Below the pieces are notes generated by a model. That model made no database searches and was not told the DNA's origin. It saw only the letters and a list, made by a program, of their open reading frames with translations. From Rhizobium ruizarguesonis (GTDB taxonomy: Bacteria; Pseudomonadota; Alphaproteobacteria; Rhizobiales; Rhizobiaceae), in contig NZ_PQIG01000144.1 of NCBI RefSeq assembly GCF_012349115.1, forward strand, positions 124,001 through 188,000: a stretch of 64,000 nucleotides of DNA, read 5' to 3'. Both the position numbers and the translations under genes were made by a program. This document shows positions 1 to 8,924 of the stretch, one piece after another; positions within the stretch are counted from its first letter, which is position 1; the number at the start of each line of letters is the position of its first letter.

Positions 1-334
1 CGAGGATCGAGCCGACCTTCTGGCGCGGGTTGAGCGAGCCGTAGGGGTTCTGGAAGACGATCTGCACTTGGCTGCGCAGGCTGCGGTCGCCGACTTGGGC
101 GGGCTTGCCGTCGATCAGCAATTGCCCCGATGTCGGATTCTCGATCATCGTGACCAGGCGAGCGAGCGTCGACTTGCCGCAGCCGGATTCGCCGACGACG
201 GCGAGCGTCTTGCCGGAATGCAGGCTGAAGCTAACGCCGTTCAGCGCCTTGACGGTGGCATCGGCTTTAAACAGGCCACGATTGACGGTGTAGAAGCGGG
301 CGAGATCCCTGCCCTCGAGAACAGCGCCCGTCAT
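1..334 (-). CDS. dppF: Dipeptide ABC transporter ATP-binding protein DppF (partial, 3' end off window)
   Basis: ATPase subunit that would pair with DppD to drive dipeptide import. Only the first 111 codons are present; the gene runs off the left edge. Visible are the N-terminal beta strands, a Walker A motif GESGCGKST near residue 49 and the Q-loop region with FQNPYGSLNP, which is characteristic of the OppF/DppF group. The ATG overlaps the dppD stop as ATGA, indicating translational coupling and fixing the start. The substrate (dipeptides, possibly also delta-aminolevulinate as in other rhizobial Dpp systems) is inferred from family and operon context. Confidence 0.9.
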   Translation of the reverse strand, partial: MTGAVLEGRDLARFYTVNRGLFKADATVKALNGVSFSLHSGKTLAVVGESGCGKSTLARLVTMIENPTSGQLLIDGKPAQVGDRSLRSQVQIVFQNPYGSLNPRQKVGSIL

Positions 335-1347
335 ACGAGGTCTCCTGCAGTTTCAACGGCCATGATGCCGGGATGTCCGAGCGGCTTGCCGTCCTTCAAA
401 GGATAGTTGCAGAGCGCCAGTCCGAGCTCCGGCCCCTGGCGGACGACGCCGCGATCGCATTCGACCGTGGCAAAGCCGCAGCGCGGCGCAAACAGACAGC
501 CCGTCGGGCGACCATGCTGGCCGGGAACGACACCGGCGATCGAGGGAAGACGCTGGCCGACTTTGGCGCGTTCCGGCAGAGCGGCGAGCAGGGCTGCGGT
601 ATACGGATGATGCGGATCGCGGAACAGCGCCCTCACCGGCTGTTCCTCGACCTTCTGGCCGGCATATTGCACCTGGACGCGCTCGGCGGTTTCGGCGACG
701 ACACCCATGTCGTGGGTGATCAGCACCAGCGCCATGCCCTGCTCCTTCTGCAGGCGAACGAGCAGGTCGAGGATCTGCGCCTGGATCGTCACGTCGAGCG
801 CGGTGGTCGGCTCGTCGGCGATGAGGAGCTTCGGATTGCAGGCGAGCGCCATGGCGATCATGACGCGCTGGCTCATGCCGCCGGACATCTGATGCGGGAA
901 GTTCGACAGGCGGTCTTCCGGCGCCGGAATGCCGACGAGGTTCAAGAGCTCGATCGAGCGTTGGCGGCGTTCCTTGCGGTTGAGGCCCATATGGACGCGC
1001 AGGGTCTCGCCGAGCTGGAAACCGACCGTGAAGCACGGATTGAGGCTCGACATCGGCTCCTGGAAGATCATCGCCATATCCTTGCCGACGATCCTGCGGC
1101 GCTGGCGGGCGGAGATGCCGCGCAGATCCTGGCCGTCGAACTGCATGCGGTCGGCGGTGATCTTCGCTGTCCAGGGCAGAAGCCCCATCAGGGCGAGCAT
1201 GGCAACGGATTTGCCCGAGCCGGATTCACCGACGATCGACAGGATCTCGCCCTTGTCGCAGGCAAGCGATACGCCGTCGACGGCGCGGAAAAGACCAGAG
1301 GAAGTCTGGAATTCGACAGTCAGATTTTCGATTTCAAGAAGGGACAT
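331..1347 (-). CDS. dppD: Dipeptide ABC transporter ATP-binding protein DppD
   Basis: Cytoplasmic ATPase of 338 aa. Walker A GESGSGKS lies at residues 40-47, the signature MSGGMSQ at about 154-160 and Walker B LLIADEP at 174-180. The C-terminal oligopeptide-transporter extension carries the usual cysteine cluster (GCLFAPRC). An upstream in-frame ATG would add 36 residues inside dppC; I prefer the ATG at 1347 because the protein then begins at the conserved MSLLEIENL strand, has a GAGG ribosome site, and overlaps the dppC stop by one base (TGATG). It is the fourth gene of dppABCDF. Confidence 0.93.
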   Translation of the reverse strand: MSLLEIENLTVEFQTSSGLFRAVDGVSLACDKGEILSIVGESGSGKSVAMLALMGLLPWTAKITADRMQFDGQDLRGISARQRRRIVGKDMAMIFQEPMSSLNPCFTVGFQLGETLRVHMGLNRKERRQRSIELLNLVGIPAPEDRLSNFPHQMSGGMSQRVMIAMALACNPKLLIADEPTTALDVTIQAQILDLLVRLQKEQGMALVLITHDMGVVAETAERVQVQYAGQKVEEQPVRALFRDPHHPYTAALLAALPERAKVGQRLPSIAGVVPGQHGRPTGCLFAPRCGFATVECDRGVVRQGPELGLALCNYPLKDGKPLGHPGIMAVETAGDLV

Positions 1348-2237
1348 CACGACCTCTTCAGCTTGGGATCGAGCGCGTCGCGCAGGCCGTCGCCCATCAG
1401 GTTGATGGCGAGAACGGTGATGAGGATGGCAAGACCCGGGAATGTCACCACCCACCAGGCGCGCGAGATGAACTCACGCGATTCGGCAAGCATCGTGCCC
1501 CATTCGGGTGTCGGCGGCTGGGCGCCCATGCCAAGGAAGCCGAGGGCGGCGGCATCGAGAATCGCCGCCGAGAAGGCGAGCGTCGCCTGGACGATCAGCG
1601 GCCCAAGACAGTTCGGCAGGATCGTCTGGAACATCAGGCGGAAAGTGCCCGCGCCTGAGACGCGCGAGGCGATGACATATTCCTTCTCGCGCTCGGACAT
1701 GACCGAGGCGCGCGTCAGGCGCACGAAATGCGGCTGGTTGACCAGCGAAATCGCGATCATCGCATTGGTGAGACCGGGTCCCAGCACGGCCACCAGCACG
1801 AGAGCGAGCAACAGCGACGGGAAGGCCAGGATGATATCCATCAGGCGCATGATCGCCGTATCGATCTTGCCGCGGAAAAATCCGGCGACGAGGCCGATCA
1901 GGACGCCTGAAATGACCGAAAGCGTGACGACGACGACGCCGATGAAGAGCGAGAAGCGCGCGCCGTAGATCAGGCGCGAGAGGATATCGCGGCCGACGGC
2001 ATCGGTTCCAAGCGGGAAGGAAGCGCTGCCGCCTTGCATCCAGAATGGTACCGACAGCAGGACTGCGCGGTTCTGCTCATTCGGACCGTGCGGCGCAAAG
2101 AGCGGCGCGAGGATTGCCACGACGAGGATGATTACGAAAACAACGAGGCCGATGACGGCGCCCTTGTTACGGGAGAAATAATGCCAGAACTCCGCAAGAG
2201 CGGATGGCTGGCCGGTTTTGACGGTGACCGTGCTCAT
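1347..2237 (-). CDS. dppC: Dipeptide ABC transporter permease DppC
   Basis: Inner-membrane permease of 296 aa. An N-terminal cytoplasmic stretch precedes TM1 (about residues 29-50). There is an OppC-type N-terminal region with PFWMQGG and PLGTDAVGRDILSRLIYGAR, then five further hydrophobic segments. The sequence HFVRLTRASVMSEREKEYV is the coupling-helix region. It follows dppB by 9 nt and overlaps dppD by one base. It would form the membrane channel with DppB. Confidence 0.93.
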   Translation of the reverse strand: MSTVTVKTGQPSALAEFWHYFSRNKGAVIGLVVFVIILVVAILAPLFAPHGPNEQNRAVLLSVPFWMQGGSASFPLGTDAVGRDILSRLIYGARFSLFIGVVVVTLSVISGVLIGLVAGFFRGKIDTAIMRLMDIILAFPSLLLALVLVAVLGPGLTNAMIAISLVNQPHFVRLTRASVMSEREKEYVIASRVSGAGTFRLMFQTILPNCLGPLIVQATLAFSAAILDAAALGFLGMGAQPPTPEWGTMLAESREFISRAWWVVTFPGLAILITVLAINLMGDGLRDALDPKLKRS

Positions 2238-2246
2238 GGACCGCTC

Positions 2247-3251
2247 CTAATGACGAATGCGCGGATTGATGAAGCCGTAGAGGACATCAACAATCAGATT
2301 GACCAGCATGATGACGCCGGCGATCAGCAGAAGACCACCCTGGACCACGGCATAATCGCGCTTGAAGACCGAATCGACCATCCATTTGCCGATGCCCGGC
2401 CAGGAGAAGATCGTCTCAGTGAGGATGGCGCCTGCAAGAAGGACGCCGATCTGCAGGCCGATCGTGGTGATGACAGGGATCATCGCATTGCGCAGCGCAT
2501 GCACGCCGACGACGCGCAGCGGCTTCAGGCCCTTCGAGCGCGCCGTGCGGACATAGTCCTCGCCCAGAACCTCGAGCATCGCCGAACGCGTCTGGCGCGC
2601 AATAACCGCGAGCGGAATTGTCGCCAGCACGATGGTCGGCAGAATGAGGTAACTGACGGCCGAGGCGAAAGCCCCCTTCTGGCCCGACAGCAGGCTGTCG
2701 ACGAGCATGAACCCGGTGACCGGCTTGAAGAAATACATCAGCGAGATGCGGCCGGAAACCGGCGTCCAGCCGAGATAGCCGGAGAAGAAGATGATGAGCA
2801 GCAGGCCCCACCAGAAGATCGGCATGGAATAACCGATGAGCGCGACACCCATCACGCTCTGATCGAACCACGTGCCTCGCTTGACGGCCGCAAAGACGCC
2901 GGCGGGCACGCCAAGACAGACGGCGATGATGATGGCACAGAGCGAAAGCTCCAGCGTTGCCGGGAACAATGTAAAGAACTCGCCGAGAACGGGCCGCTTG
3001 GTGACGATCGAGGTGCCAAGATCGCCGTGCAGCACTTTTACGAGATAATCGAAATACTGCACATATATGGGCCGGTCGAAACCGAGATCATGCATGATCT
3101 GGGCGTGACGTTCCGGCGCCATCACACGTTCACCCGACAAAAGCATGACGGGGTCGCCGGGGATCATGCGGATGAACGAGAAGGCTATAAGCGAAACGCC
3201 AAGGAATGTCGGGATCAGCACCGCGAGGCGGCCGATGAAAAAACGCAACAT
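2247..3251 (-). CDS. dppB: Dipeptide ABC transporter permease DppB
   Basis: Inner-membrane permease of 334 aa. The N-terminus MLRFFIGRLAVLIPTFLGVS and the following SFIRMIPGDPV are hallmarks of the OppB/DppB family; about six hydrophobic segments follow. The coupling loop reads EVLGEDYVRTARSKGL. It lies 87 nt downstream of dppA, and that gap holds two hairpins (see 3272-3321), so SBP and permease expression may be uncoupled at the mRNA level. Confidence 0.94.
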   Translation of the reverse strand: MLRFFIGRLAVLIPTFLGVSLIAFSFIRMIPGDPVMLLSGERVMAPERHAQIMHDLGFDRPIYVQYFDYLVKVLHGDLGTSIVTKRPVLGEFFTLFPATLELSLCAIIIAVCLGVPAGVFAAVKRGTWFDQSVMGVALIGYSMPIFWWGLLLIIFFSGYLGWTPVSGRISLMYFFKPVTGFMLVDSLLSGQKGAFASAVSYLILPTIVLATIPLAVIARQTRSAMLEVLGEDYVRTARSKGLKPLRVVGVHALRNAMIPVITTIGLQIGVLLAGAILTETIFSWPGIGKWMVDSVFKRDYAVVQGGLLLIAGVIMLVNLIVDVLYGFINPRIRH

Positions 3252-3271
3252 AGCAGGTTTTCCAATAGTTT

Positions 3272-3321
3272 CCGGCGGTCAGGGGAACCTGACCGCCGGC
3301 CGCACCCGGCGTTGACCGGGT
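3272..3321 (-). terminator. Paired intercistronic hairpins between dppA and dppB
   Basis: The first is a perfect 12-bp inverted repeat, CCGGCGGTCAGG at 3272-3283 with its complement at 3288-3299 and a 4-nt loop. A second, ACCCGG/CCGGGT, lies at 3304-3309 and 3316-3321. Read on the minus strand they come just after the dppA stop. The bases after the large hairpin are only mildly T-rich, so partial termination or 3'-end stabilisation of the dppA message is more likely than full termination. Confidence 0.6.
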
Positions 3322-3338
3322 AGTTTACAGATTTTTTA

Positions 3339-4934
3339 TTATTCGGAAATGTCCACGCCGTCGAAGCGGTGAATTCCGAGCGGATCCATGAAGAAGCCCG
3401 AGACCTTCTTGCTCATCGGAACGAAGACCAACGAGTGGTCGAGTGTATTCCAGGGAGCTTCCTTCTTGAAGATCAGCTGAGCCTGCTCATACGCCTTCGT
3501 GCGCTCGGCGACGTCGGCCGTCAGCTTGGCCTTCGTCATCAGATCGTCGAATTCCTTGTTGCACCACTGAGCGCGGTTGTTGCCGCCGACAGCATCACAG
3601 CCAAGCAACGTATCCATGAAGTTGTCAGGGTCGCCGTTGTCGCCGGTCCAGCCAAGGATCACGGCACCGTCGCGTTTCTTGTCGGAGGAGAGCTTCAGAT
3701 ATTCGGCCCATTCATGGGTGACGATTTCCGCATCGACGCCGACCTTGGCCAAGTCGGCCTGCATCAATTCTGCGGCGCGGCGCGCGTTCAACATGTACGG
3801 ACGCGAAACCGGCATCGCCCAGATCTTCATCTTCAGATCCTTGACGCCGGCATCGGCCAGCATCTTCTTCGCCGCATCGGGGTCGTACTTGTCGTCTACG
3901 ACGGCATCATTATAGGACCACATCGTCGGCGGGATCGGGTTCTTGGCAACGGCCGCGGCACCCTGGAAGACGGCGTCGACGATCGCCTGCTTGTTGATCG
4001 CCATGTTCAGCGCTTTGCGGACTTCGGCCTTGTCGAAGGGAGCAATCAAGGTGTTGTAGGCAAGATACGAAACGTTCAGGCCGGCCTGCTCGAGCACGGT
4101 CAGGTTCTCGTCCTTCTTGAGTTCGGAGACGTCGGCCGCATTCGGATAAGGAATGAGGTGGCATTCGCCAGCCTTCAGCTTCTGCGCGCGGACGGCAGCA
4201 TCAGAGGTGATCGCGAAAACCAGATCGTCGATCTTTTCCTTGCCCTTGAAATAGGTTTCGTTCGCCTTGTAGCGGATGACAGCATCCGGCTGGTAGGCGA
4301 CGAAGGTGAACGGGCCGGTGCCGAGCGGCTGCTGGTTCATCTGCGCCATCTTGCCGTCGGCAGCAAGCTTGTCGGCATATTCCTTGGAGACGATCGAGGC
4401 GAAGTCCATGGCGAGATCGGCGAGGAACGGCGCTTCGGGATGATTGAGGACAAACTTGACTGTGAGGTCATCGACCTTCTCGATCGACTTGATCAGCTCC
4501 GGGAAGCCCATGCCGGCGGCGTATTCGTAAGAGCCGCCCTCGACATACTTGTTCCACGGATTGTCAGCCTTAAGCTGACGCTCGAACGAGAAGATGACGT
4601 CGTCGGCGTTGAAATCGCGCGTCGGCGTGAAGAAGTCGGTGGTCTGGTACTTGACGCCAGGATGAAGCTTGAAGGTGTATTCCGTGCCGTCGGCCGAAAC
4701 GCTCCAGCTGTCGGCTAGGCCCGGCTCGATCTCGGTGCCGCCATGCTTGAATTCGACGAGGCGGCTATAGACCGTGCGCGACGACGCGTCGAAGGTCGTG
4801 CCTGCCGTATAGAGGCTCGGGTCGAAGCCTTCCGGCGAGCCCTCGGAGCAATAAACAAGGGTCTTGGACCAGGCCGACGTCGCCATGACGGAAATCAGGG
4901 CCGTCGCTGCCAGGAGGACAGAGATCTTTTTCAT
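3339..4934 (-). CDS. dppA: Dipeptide-binding periplasmic protein DppA
   Basis: Family 5 solute-binding protein, 531 aa. A Sec signal peptide occupies about residues 1-23 (MKKISVLLAATALISV..., cleavage likely after AWS). The mature protein starts with TLVYCSEGSPEGFDPSLYT, typical of DppA, and contains the family segment PLGTGPF. A longer reading adds 17 residues before the signal peptide; I chose the ATG at 4934 because it begins directly at the basic signal-peptide N-region. As first gene of dppABCDF it probably carries the main promoter in the AT-rich 4935-5200 region. Confidence 0.94.
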   Translation of the reverse strand: MKKISVLLAATALISVMATSAWSKTLVYCSEGSPEGFDPSLYTAGTTFDASSRTVYSRLVEFKHGGTEIEPGLADSWSVSADGTEYTFKLHPGVKYQTTDFFTPTRDFNADDVIFSFERQLKADNPWNKYVEGGSYEYAAGMGFPELIKSIEKVDDLTVKFVLNHPEAPFLADLAMDFASIVSKEYADKLAADGKMAQMNQQPLGTGPFTFVAYQPDAVIRYKANETYFKGKEKIDDLVFAITSDAAVRAQKLKAGECHLIPYPNAADVSELKKDENLTVLEQAGLNVSYLAYNTLIAPFDKAEVRKALNMAINKQAIVDAVFQGAAAVAKNPIPPTMWSYNDAVVDDKYDPDAAKKMLADAGVKDLKMKIWAMPVSRPYMLNARRAAELMQADLAKVGVDAEIVTHEWAEYLKLSSDKKRDGAVILGWTGDNGDPDNFMDTLLGCDAVGGNNRAQWCNKEFDDLMTKAKLTADVAERTKAYEQAQLIFKKEAPWNTLDHSLVFVPMSKKVSGFFMDPLGIHRFDGVDISE

Positions 4935-5209
4935 AATATTGTTTCCCGGTTGTTCTTCTTGATGTTTGGAGATCGTAGAATGCATCTCGATCGACGGTTG
5001 ATGGAACGATATTTATCTACTGAAAGCAACGGGCTATGCAGAAAAATTTTCCAGCTGGACAATTTTAGAAATTTTCAGTCAAAAATCAGCCGCATTTGGA
5101 AATATTCGGACAAAAATGACCGAAATTTTGTCGCATTTGGTATAAAAGCGCGCCCATCGCGACATGCAACCGGCATTTTCCCAGCATTCGGAGGCCGATG
5201 AGACGTCCG
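4935..5209 (-). promoter_or_regulatory. AT-rich dpp promoter region with a 9-bp direct repeat
   Basis: This gap is clearly more AT-rich than the surrounding coding DNA. The 9-mer CGCATTTGG occurs twice in the same orientation, at 5091-5099 and 5132-5140, 41 bp apart (about four helical turns), as expected for two dimers bound on one face of the helix. No clean sigma-70 hexamer pair with ideal spacing stands out. I infer the promoter role from its position before dppA; the regulator is unknown. Confidence 0.4.
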
Positions 5210-5247
5210 CAAAAACAAAAACCGCGGTTGCCAGGGCAACCGCGGTT
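5210..5247 (-). terminator. Rho-independent terminator of rirA
   Basis: The inverted repeat AACCGCGGTTGCC (5220-5232) pairs with 5235-5247. On the minus strand the hairpin is followed by a T-rich run (complement of 5211-5219). It lies 25 nt beyond the rirA stop. Confidence 0.85.
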
Positions 5248-5271
5248 CAGAAGCAAATTCTGATCTTTAAA

Positions 5272-5754
5272 TCAGGCGGCGGGGGCAACGATCGCGGGTT
5301 TGCGATATGCCGGCTCGCCGGTAATTCCGAGAAGAAAATTGATCTGCGGACGCGCCTTGACGAGGTCGTCGATGGAATATTCCGACAGCACGGCGAAGAA
5401 GGCGTTAAGCGCCTTGCGCAGTGCCGAATTCAAACCGCAGCTGTCGACCAGCGGGCATTCGACCTCACCGTCATCCTCGAAGCATTCGGCCATGGCGAAG
5501 CTGTCTTCCGTCACCCGAACGACGTCGAAAAGACTAATGTCGGCGGCCGGTTTGCCCAAGCGCACGCCGCCATTGCGACCGCGCACGGTTTCGACCAGAC
5601 CCGCCTTGTTCAGCGGCTGAAGGATCTTGAAAAGAAAGAGCTCGGAAACGCCATAGGCCCTGGCGATTTCCGGAATCCGGCTCAAGTGCCCGTCGTTGGC
5701 AGCACAATACATCAACATGCGAACCGCATAGTTCGTCTGCTTCGTCAACCGCAT
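5272..5754 (-). CDS. rirA: Rrf2-family iron-responsive regulator RirA
   Basis: Global iron-responsive repressor of 160 aa. In rhizobia RirA represses iron-uptake genes when iron is sufficient and senses iron through an Fe-S cluster. The N-terminal winged helix-turn-helix (MRLTKQTNYAVRML to about residue 60) and the wing RGRNGGVRLGK are typical of Rrf2 proteins. Three cysteines, which I count at residues 91, 100 and 106, form the cluster-binding loop (AEC...EC...DSC). The sequence closely matches my recollection of R. leguminosarum RirA over most of its length. It is a single-gene unit with its own terminator. Confidence 0.95.
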   Translation of the reverse strand: MRLTKQTNYAVRMLMYCAANDGHLSRIPEIARAYGVSELFLFKILQPLNKAGLVETVRGRNGGVRLGKPAADISLFDVVRVTEDSFAMAECFEDDGEVECPLVDSCGLNSALRKALNAFFAVLSEYSIDDLVKARPQINFLLGITGEPAYRKPAIVAPAA

Positions 5755-5862
5755 GCCATTCTCCTGACTCGTCTGTTCAGACCTATATAGGCGGTTTGCT
5801 AGTTTTGAACAATTCCAAAATATGAAATTCGCATTCAGCTTATGAGGCCATTTGCCGCGACG

Positions 5863-5952
5863 TCAATCCCGCTCCAGGATCCCAACGTCATCGAAGATCG
5901 CCTGCTTGCGCTCGGGCGCCTTGCGCATCAGTTTGACCTCGGCGCTGGACAT
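5863..5952 (-). CDS. Possible 29-residue ORF between rirA and mmsA
   Basis: A short reading frame starting MSSAEVKLMRKAPERK, very rich in charged residues and with rhizobial codon usage. There is no convincing ribosome site. It could be a small protein, the remnant of a larger gene, or chance. The rest of the 5755-6056 gap holds the rirA promoter (an AT-rich stretch near 5770-5830) and the mmsA terminator. Confidence 0.18.
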   Translation of the reverse strand: MSSAEVKLMRKAPERKQAIFDDVGILERD

Positions 5953-5999
5953 CCTCGACGCCGGACCGATAATCGCCGGCAGTCACTATAACGAGGAAA

Positions 6000-6027
6000 A
6001 ATTCGGGGGCCCAAAGGCCCCCGAATT
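6000..6027 (-). terminator. Rho-independent terminator of mmsA
   Basis: A perfect 12-bp stem (AATTCGGGGGCC at 6000-6011 with 6016-6027) and a 4-nt loop, followed on the minus strand by TTTTCCTC. It lies about 30 nt past the mmsA stop. Confidence 0.88.
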
Positions 6028-6056
6028 CCAGATTGCAGATTGGAATGTGGTCACGA

Positions 6057-7553
6057 TCACTTCATCGTCGGCATGACGAATTCAGCGCCGCTCTTGATGC
6101 CGGAGGGCCAGCGGGCGGTGACGGTCTTGGTCTTCGTCCAGAACTTGATCGAATCCGTGCCGTGCTGGTTGAGGTCGCCGAAGCTCGAGGCCTTCCAGCC
6201 GCCGAAGGAGTGGTAGGCGAGCGGAACCGGGATCGGAACATTGATGCCGATCATGCCGATATTGATACGCGAGGCAAAATCGCGAGCGGCATCGCCGTCG
6301 CGGGTGTAGATCGCAACGCCGTTGCCGTATTCGTGCTTCATCGGCAACGACAGCGCTTCCTCATAGTTGTTGGCGCGAACGACGGAGAGCACAGGTCCGA
6401 AGATCTCGGTCTTGTAGATATCCATCTCCGGCGTGACGTGATCGAACAGGCAGCCGCCGACGAAATAGCCGTCTTCATAGCCCTGGAGTTTGAAATCGCG
6501 GCCGTCGACGACGAGCTTGGCGCCTTCCTCGATGCCGCGGTCGATCAACCCGCGAACACGGGTATAGGCTTCCTTGGTGACGAGCGGGCCCATGTCGGCC
6601 TTGTCGTCGGTATAGGGGCCGATGCGCAGAGATTCGATCTTCGGCGTCAGTTTCTCGACGAGGCGGTTGGCTGTCTCCTCGCCGACCGGAACGGCAACCG
6701 AGATCGCCATGCAGCGCTCGCCGGCCGAGCCGTAACCTGCGCCCATCAGCGCGTTGACGGCCTGATCCAGGTCTGCATCGGGCATGATGATCATGTGGTT
6801 CTTGGCGCCGCCGAAGCACTGGGCGCGCTTGCCGTTCATCGCCGCGGTGCCATAGACGTAGCGGGCGATTGGCGTGGAACCGACGAAGGAGACGGCGCCG
6901 ATATCGGGATCGGTGAGGATCGCGTCGACGGCGCCTTTGTCGCCATTGACGACGTTGAGGATGCCGGCGGGCAGGCCGGCCTCGATCATCAGTTCGGCGA
7001 GGCGGATCGGCAGGGAGGGATCACGCTCGGAGGGTTTCAGGATAAATGCGTTGCCACAGGCGATCGCCGGCGCAAACATCCACATCGGGATCATGCCCGG
7101 GAAATTGAAGGGGGTAATGCCGGCGCCGATGCCGACCGGCTGGCGAATCGAATACATGTCGATCGCAGGCCCAGCGCCCTCGGTGAACTCGCCCTTGGCG
7201 AGATGGGGAATGCCGCAGACGAATTCGCAGACTTCAAGGCCGCGAATGACATCGCCCTTGGCATCCTCGATCGTCTTGCCGTGCTCCTTGGAGAGGATTT
7301 CGGCAAGCTCGTCCATGTGCTTGTTCAAGAGTTCGACGAACTTGAAGAAGACGCGGGCACGGCGCTGCGGATTGGTGGCAGCCCATTTCGGCTGTGCAGC
7401 CTTGGCGTTTTCGACGGCAGCGCGCAGTTCCTCGACGCTTGCGAGTGCGACCGTCGCCTGTACTTCGCCTGTTGCCGGATTGTAGACGTTGCTTACGCGG
7501 CCGCTGGTGCCGGCAACCTGCTTGCCGCCGATGAAATGACCGATCTCACGCAT
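6057..7553 (-). CDS. mmsA: CoA-acylating methylmalonate-semialdehyde dehydrogenase
   Basis: Aldehyde dehydrogenase of 498 aa that converts (methyl)malonate semialdehyde plus CoA and NAD+ to propionyl- or acetyl-CoA, in valine, thymine and inositol breakdown. The N-terminal IGHFIGGKQV, TPFNFPGMIPMWMF (about residues 147-160) and the catalytic cysteine in GERCMA (Cys281) mark the MMSDH subgroup. The general-base Glu of ordinary ALDHs is not at its usual place (QCFGGAKNH), as expected for CoA-dependent members. It could equally be called iolA, but no inositol genes are adjacent. It is divergent from the monooxygenase/LysR pair. Confidence 0.93.
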   Translation of the reverse strand: MREIGHFIGGKQVAGTSGRVSNVYNPATGEVQATVALASVEELRAAVENAKAAQPKWAATNPQRRARVFFKFVELLNKHMDELAEILSKEHGKTIEDAKGDVIRGLEVCEFVCGIPHLAKGEFTEGAGPAIDMYSIRQPVGIGAGITPFNFPGMIPMWMFAPAIACGNAFILKPSERDPSLPIRLAELMIEAGLPAGILNVVNGDKGAVDAILTDPDIGAVSFVGSTPIARYVYGTAAMNGKRAQCFGGAKNHMIIMPDADLDQAVNALMGAGYGSAGERCMAISVAVPVGEETANRLVEKLTPKIESLRIGPYTDDKADMGPLVTKEAYTRVRGLIDRGIEEGAKLVVDGRDFKLQGYEDGYFVGGCLFDHVTPEMDIYKTEIFGPVLSVVRANNYEEALSLPMKHEYGNGVAIYTRDGDAARDFASRINIGMIGINVPIPVPLAYHSFGGWKASSFGDLNQHGTDSIKFWTKTKTVTARWPSGIKSGAEFVMPTMK

Positions 7554-7731
7554 GGGTGTTCCTCCTGTTTTTCGATGGCCGACAATCGCACTTCAATTTG
7601 CACAAATCAATGCGCTGATATAAGCAACCGTTGTGCGTAAATTATAGCCCTATCATCGCATCGGGCGCTGCGGCTGCTTCCAAACTTGGCACCGCACGCC
7701 AACAAGTCAAACCCCAAGGGAGGTCAAACCG
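7554..7731. promoter_or_regulatory. Divergent promoter region mmsA / ABM-lysR with an inverted repeat
   Basis: The region separates mmsA from the oppositely transcribed 7732 gene. GCACAA at 7600-7605 and TTGTGC at 7631-7636 form an imperfect long-spaced inverted repeat in an AT-rich context, a layout compatible with a LysR-type regulator binding site. Each gene has a good ribosome site (GGAGG-like before both starts). Control of mmsA by the neighbouring LysR protein is inferred from divergent arrangement only. Confidence 0.4.
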
Positions 7732-8046
7732 ATGAGCCGGAAACCCGTCGTCAGAATGGCAGAGCTGGAGATCGATCCGGACACGCTTGAAACCTATCGC
7801 GCATTGCTCACGGAAGAAATCGAAGCATCCCTAGCGCTGGAAGACGGCGTCCTTTCCCTGAGCGCTGTTTCCGTCAGGGACAACCCGAACCAGATCCGTA
7901 TTCTTGAAGTCTACGCCGACCAGGCAGCATACGAGGCTCATCTGCGAACACCGCATTTCCTTAAGTACAAGAACCAGACGGCGCACATGGTGACATCGTT
8001 GACGCTTATCGAGGTCGATCCGATCGCGATGCGTGCCAAGCCATGA
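7732..8046 (+). CDS. Antibiotic-biosynthesis-monooxygenase (ABM) domain protein, YgiN-like
   Basis: Small single-domain protein of 104 aa with a ferredoxin-like ABM fold. It has an N-terminal VRMAELEIDPDTLETYRALL strand-helix, a central ILEVYADQAAYEAHLRTPHF, and a C-terminal strand. The YADQAAYEAHLRTPHFLKY block is the usual signature of putative quinol monooxygenases. A GGAGG-like site precedes the ATG. Its stop overlaps the start of the downstream lysR gene by 4 nt, so the two are translationally coupled. The substrate is unknown. Confidence 0.8.
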   Translation: MSRKPVVRMAELEIDPDTLETYRALLTEEIEASLALEDGVLSLSAVSVRDNPNQIRILEVYADQAAYEAHLRTPHFLKYKNQTAHMVTSLTLIEVDPIAMRAKP

Positions 8047-8924
8047 ACTGGGACGATGTTCGTATTTTCCTCGCCGTCGCCCGCACCGGGCAGATCCTTG
8101 CCGCCTCGAAGCGGCTGGGGCTCAATCACGCCACGCTCTCACGTCGACTGACTTCGCTGGAAGAGGCGCTGAAGACGCGGCTTTTCATCCGTCGCACGAA
8201 TGGCTGCGAGTTGACGGCCGAAGGCGAAGTGTTCCTGGCATCCGCAGAGCGGATGGAAACGGAAATGCTCGCAGCACAGGCCAGCCTCGGCCACACAGAT
8301 ACGGCAATTGCCGGGACCGTGCGCGTCGGCGCGCCCGACGGCTTCGGTGTTTCCTTTCTTGCGCCGCGCATGGGCAGGTTGATCGAGCGCCATCCGGAGC
8401 TGAAGATCCAGCTCGTACCTGTGCCGCGCTCTTTCTCGCTCTCGCTGCGCGAGGCGGATATCGCCATCACGCTGGAGCGACCGGACCACGGCCGGCTCGT
8501 CTCCTCGAAGCTGACGGATTACACGCTTGGCCTCTATGCCTCGCGGGATTATCTGGCTTTACAGGGAGCACCCGCCGATATCGACGCGCTCAAGGCGCAT
8601 CGCCGCATCGGCTATGTCGAAGACCTGATCTTCACCGCGTCCCTGAATTTTTCCGGCGCAGTCATGCGGAGCTGGGATGCAGGCTTCGAGATTTCGACGG
8701 CGATCGGGCAGACGGAGGCGGTACGATCAGGCGCCGGCATCGGCATCCTGCACGATTATATTGCCCGGCAATATCCGGAACTCCAGCGCATCGTGCCGGA
8801 GGTTTCGATCCGGCGCGCCTACTGGACGACCTATCACGAAACGGCGCGCGACCTGCTACGCGTCAGGAGCGTCGCCGATTTTCTTCAGGAACTCGTCAGC
8901 GCCGAACGGCACATCTTTCTCTAA
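8043..8924 (+). CDS. LysR-family transcriptional regulator
   Basis: 293 aa with an N-terminal winged HTH (MNWDDVRIFLAVARTGQILAAS, ... LNHATLSRRLTSLE) and a C-terminal periplasmic-binding-protein-like effector domain. The group (INWDDVR... start, VGAPDGFG) resembles the AaeR/PecT-like rhizobial regulators that sit next to mmsA. It is co-transcribed with the ABM gene and divergent from mmsA, so control of mmsA is a reasonable but untested inference. Its 3' end overlaps the convergent small gene at 8921. Confidence 0.88.
   Translation: MNWDDVRIFLAVARTGQILAASKRLGLNHATLSRRLTSLEEALKTRLFIRRTNGCELTAEGEVFLASAERMETEMLAAQASLGHTDTAIAGTVRVGAPDGFGVSFLAPRMGRLIERHPELKIQLVPVPRSFSLSLREADIAITLERPDHGRLVSSKLTDYTLGLYASRDYLALQGAPADIDALKAHRRIGYVEDLIFTASLNFSGAVMRSWDAGFEISTAIGQTEAVRSGAGIGILHDYIARQYPELQRIVPEVSIRRAYWTTYHETARDLLRVRSVADFLQELVSAERHIFL

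Noticed and set aside
1347..1455. Upstream extension of DppD by 36 residues
   Set aside because: The extension overlaps dppC fully and lacks family similarity; the internal ATG has a ribosome site and the conserved N-terminus.
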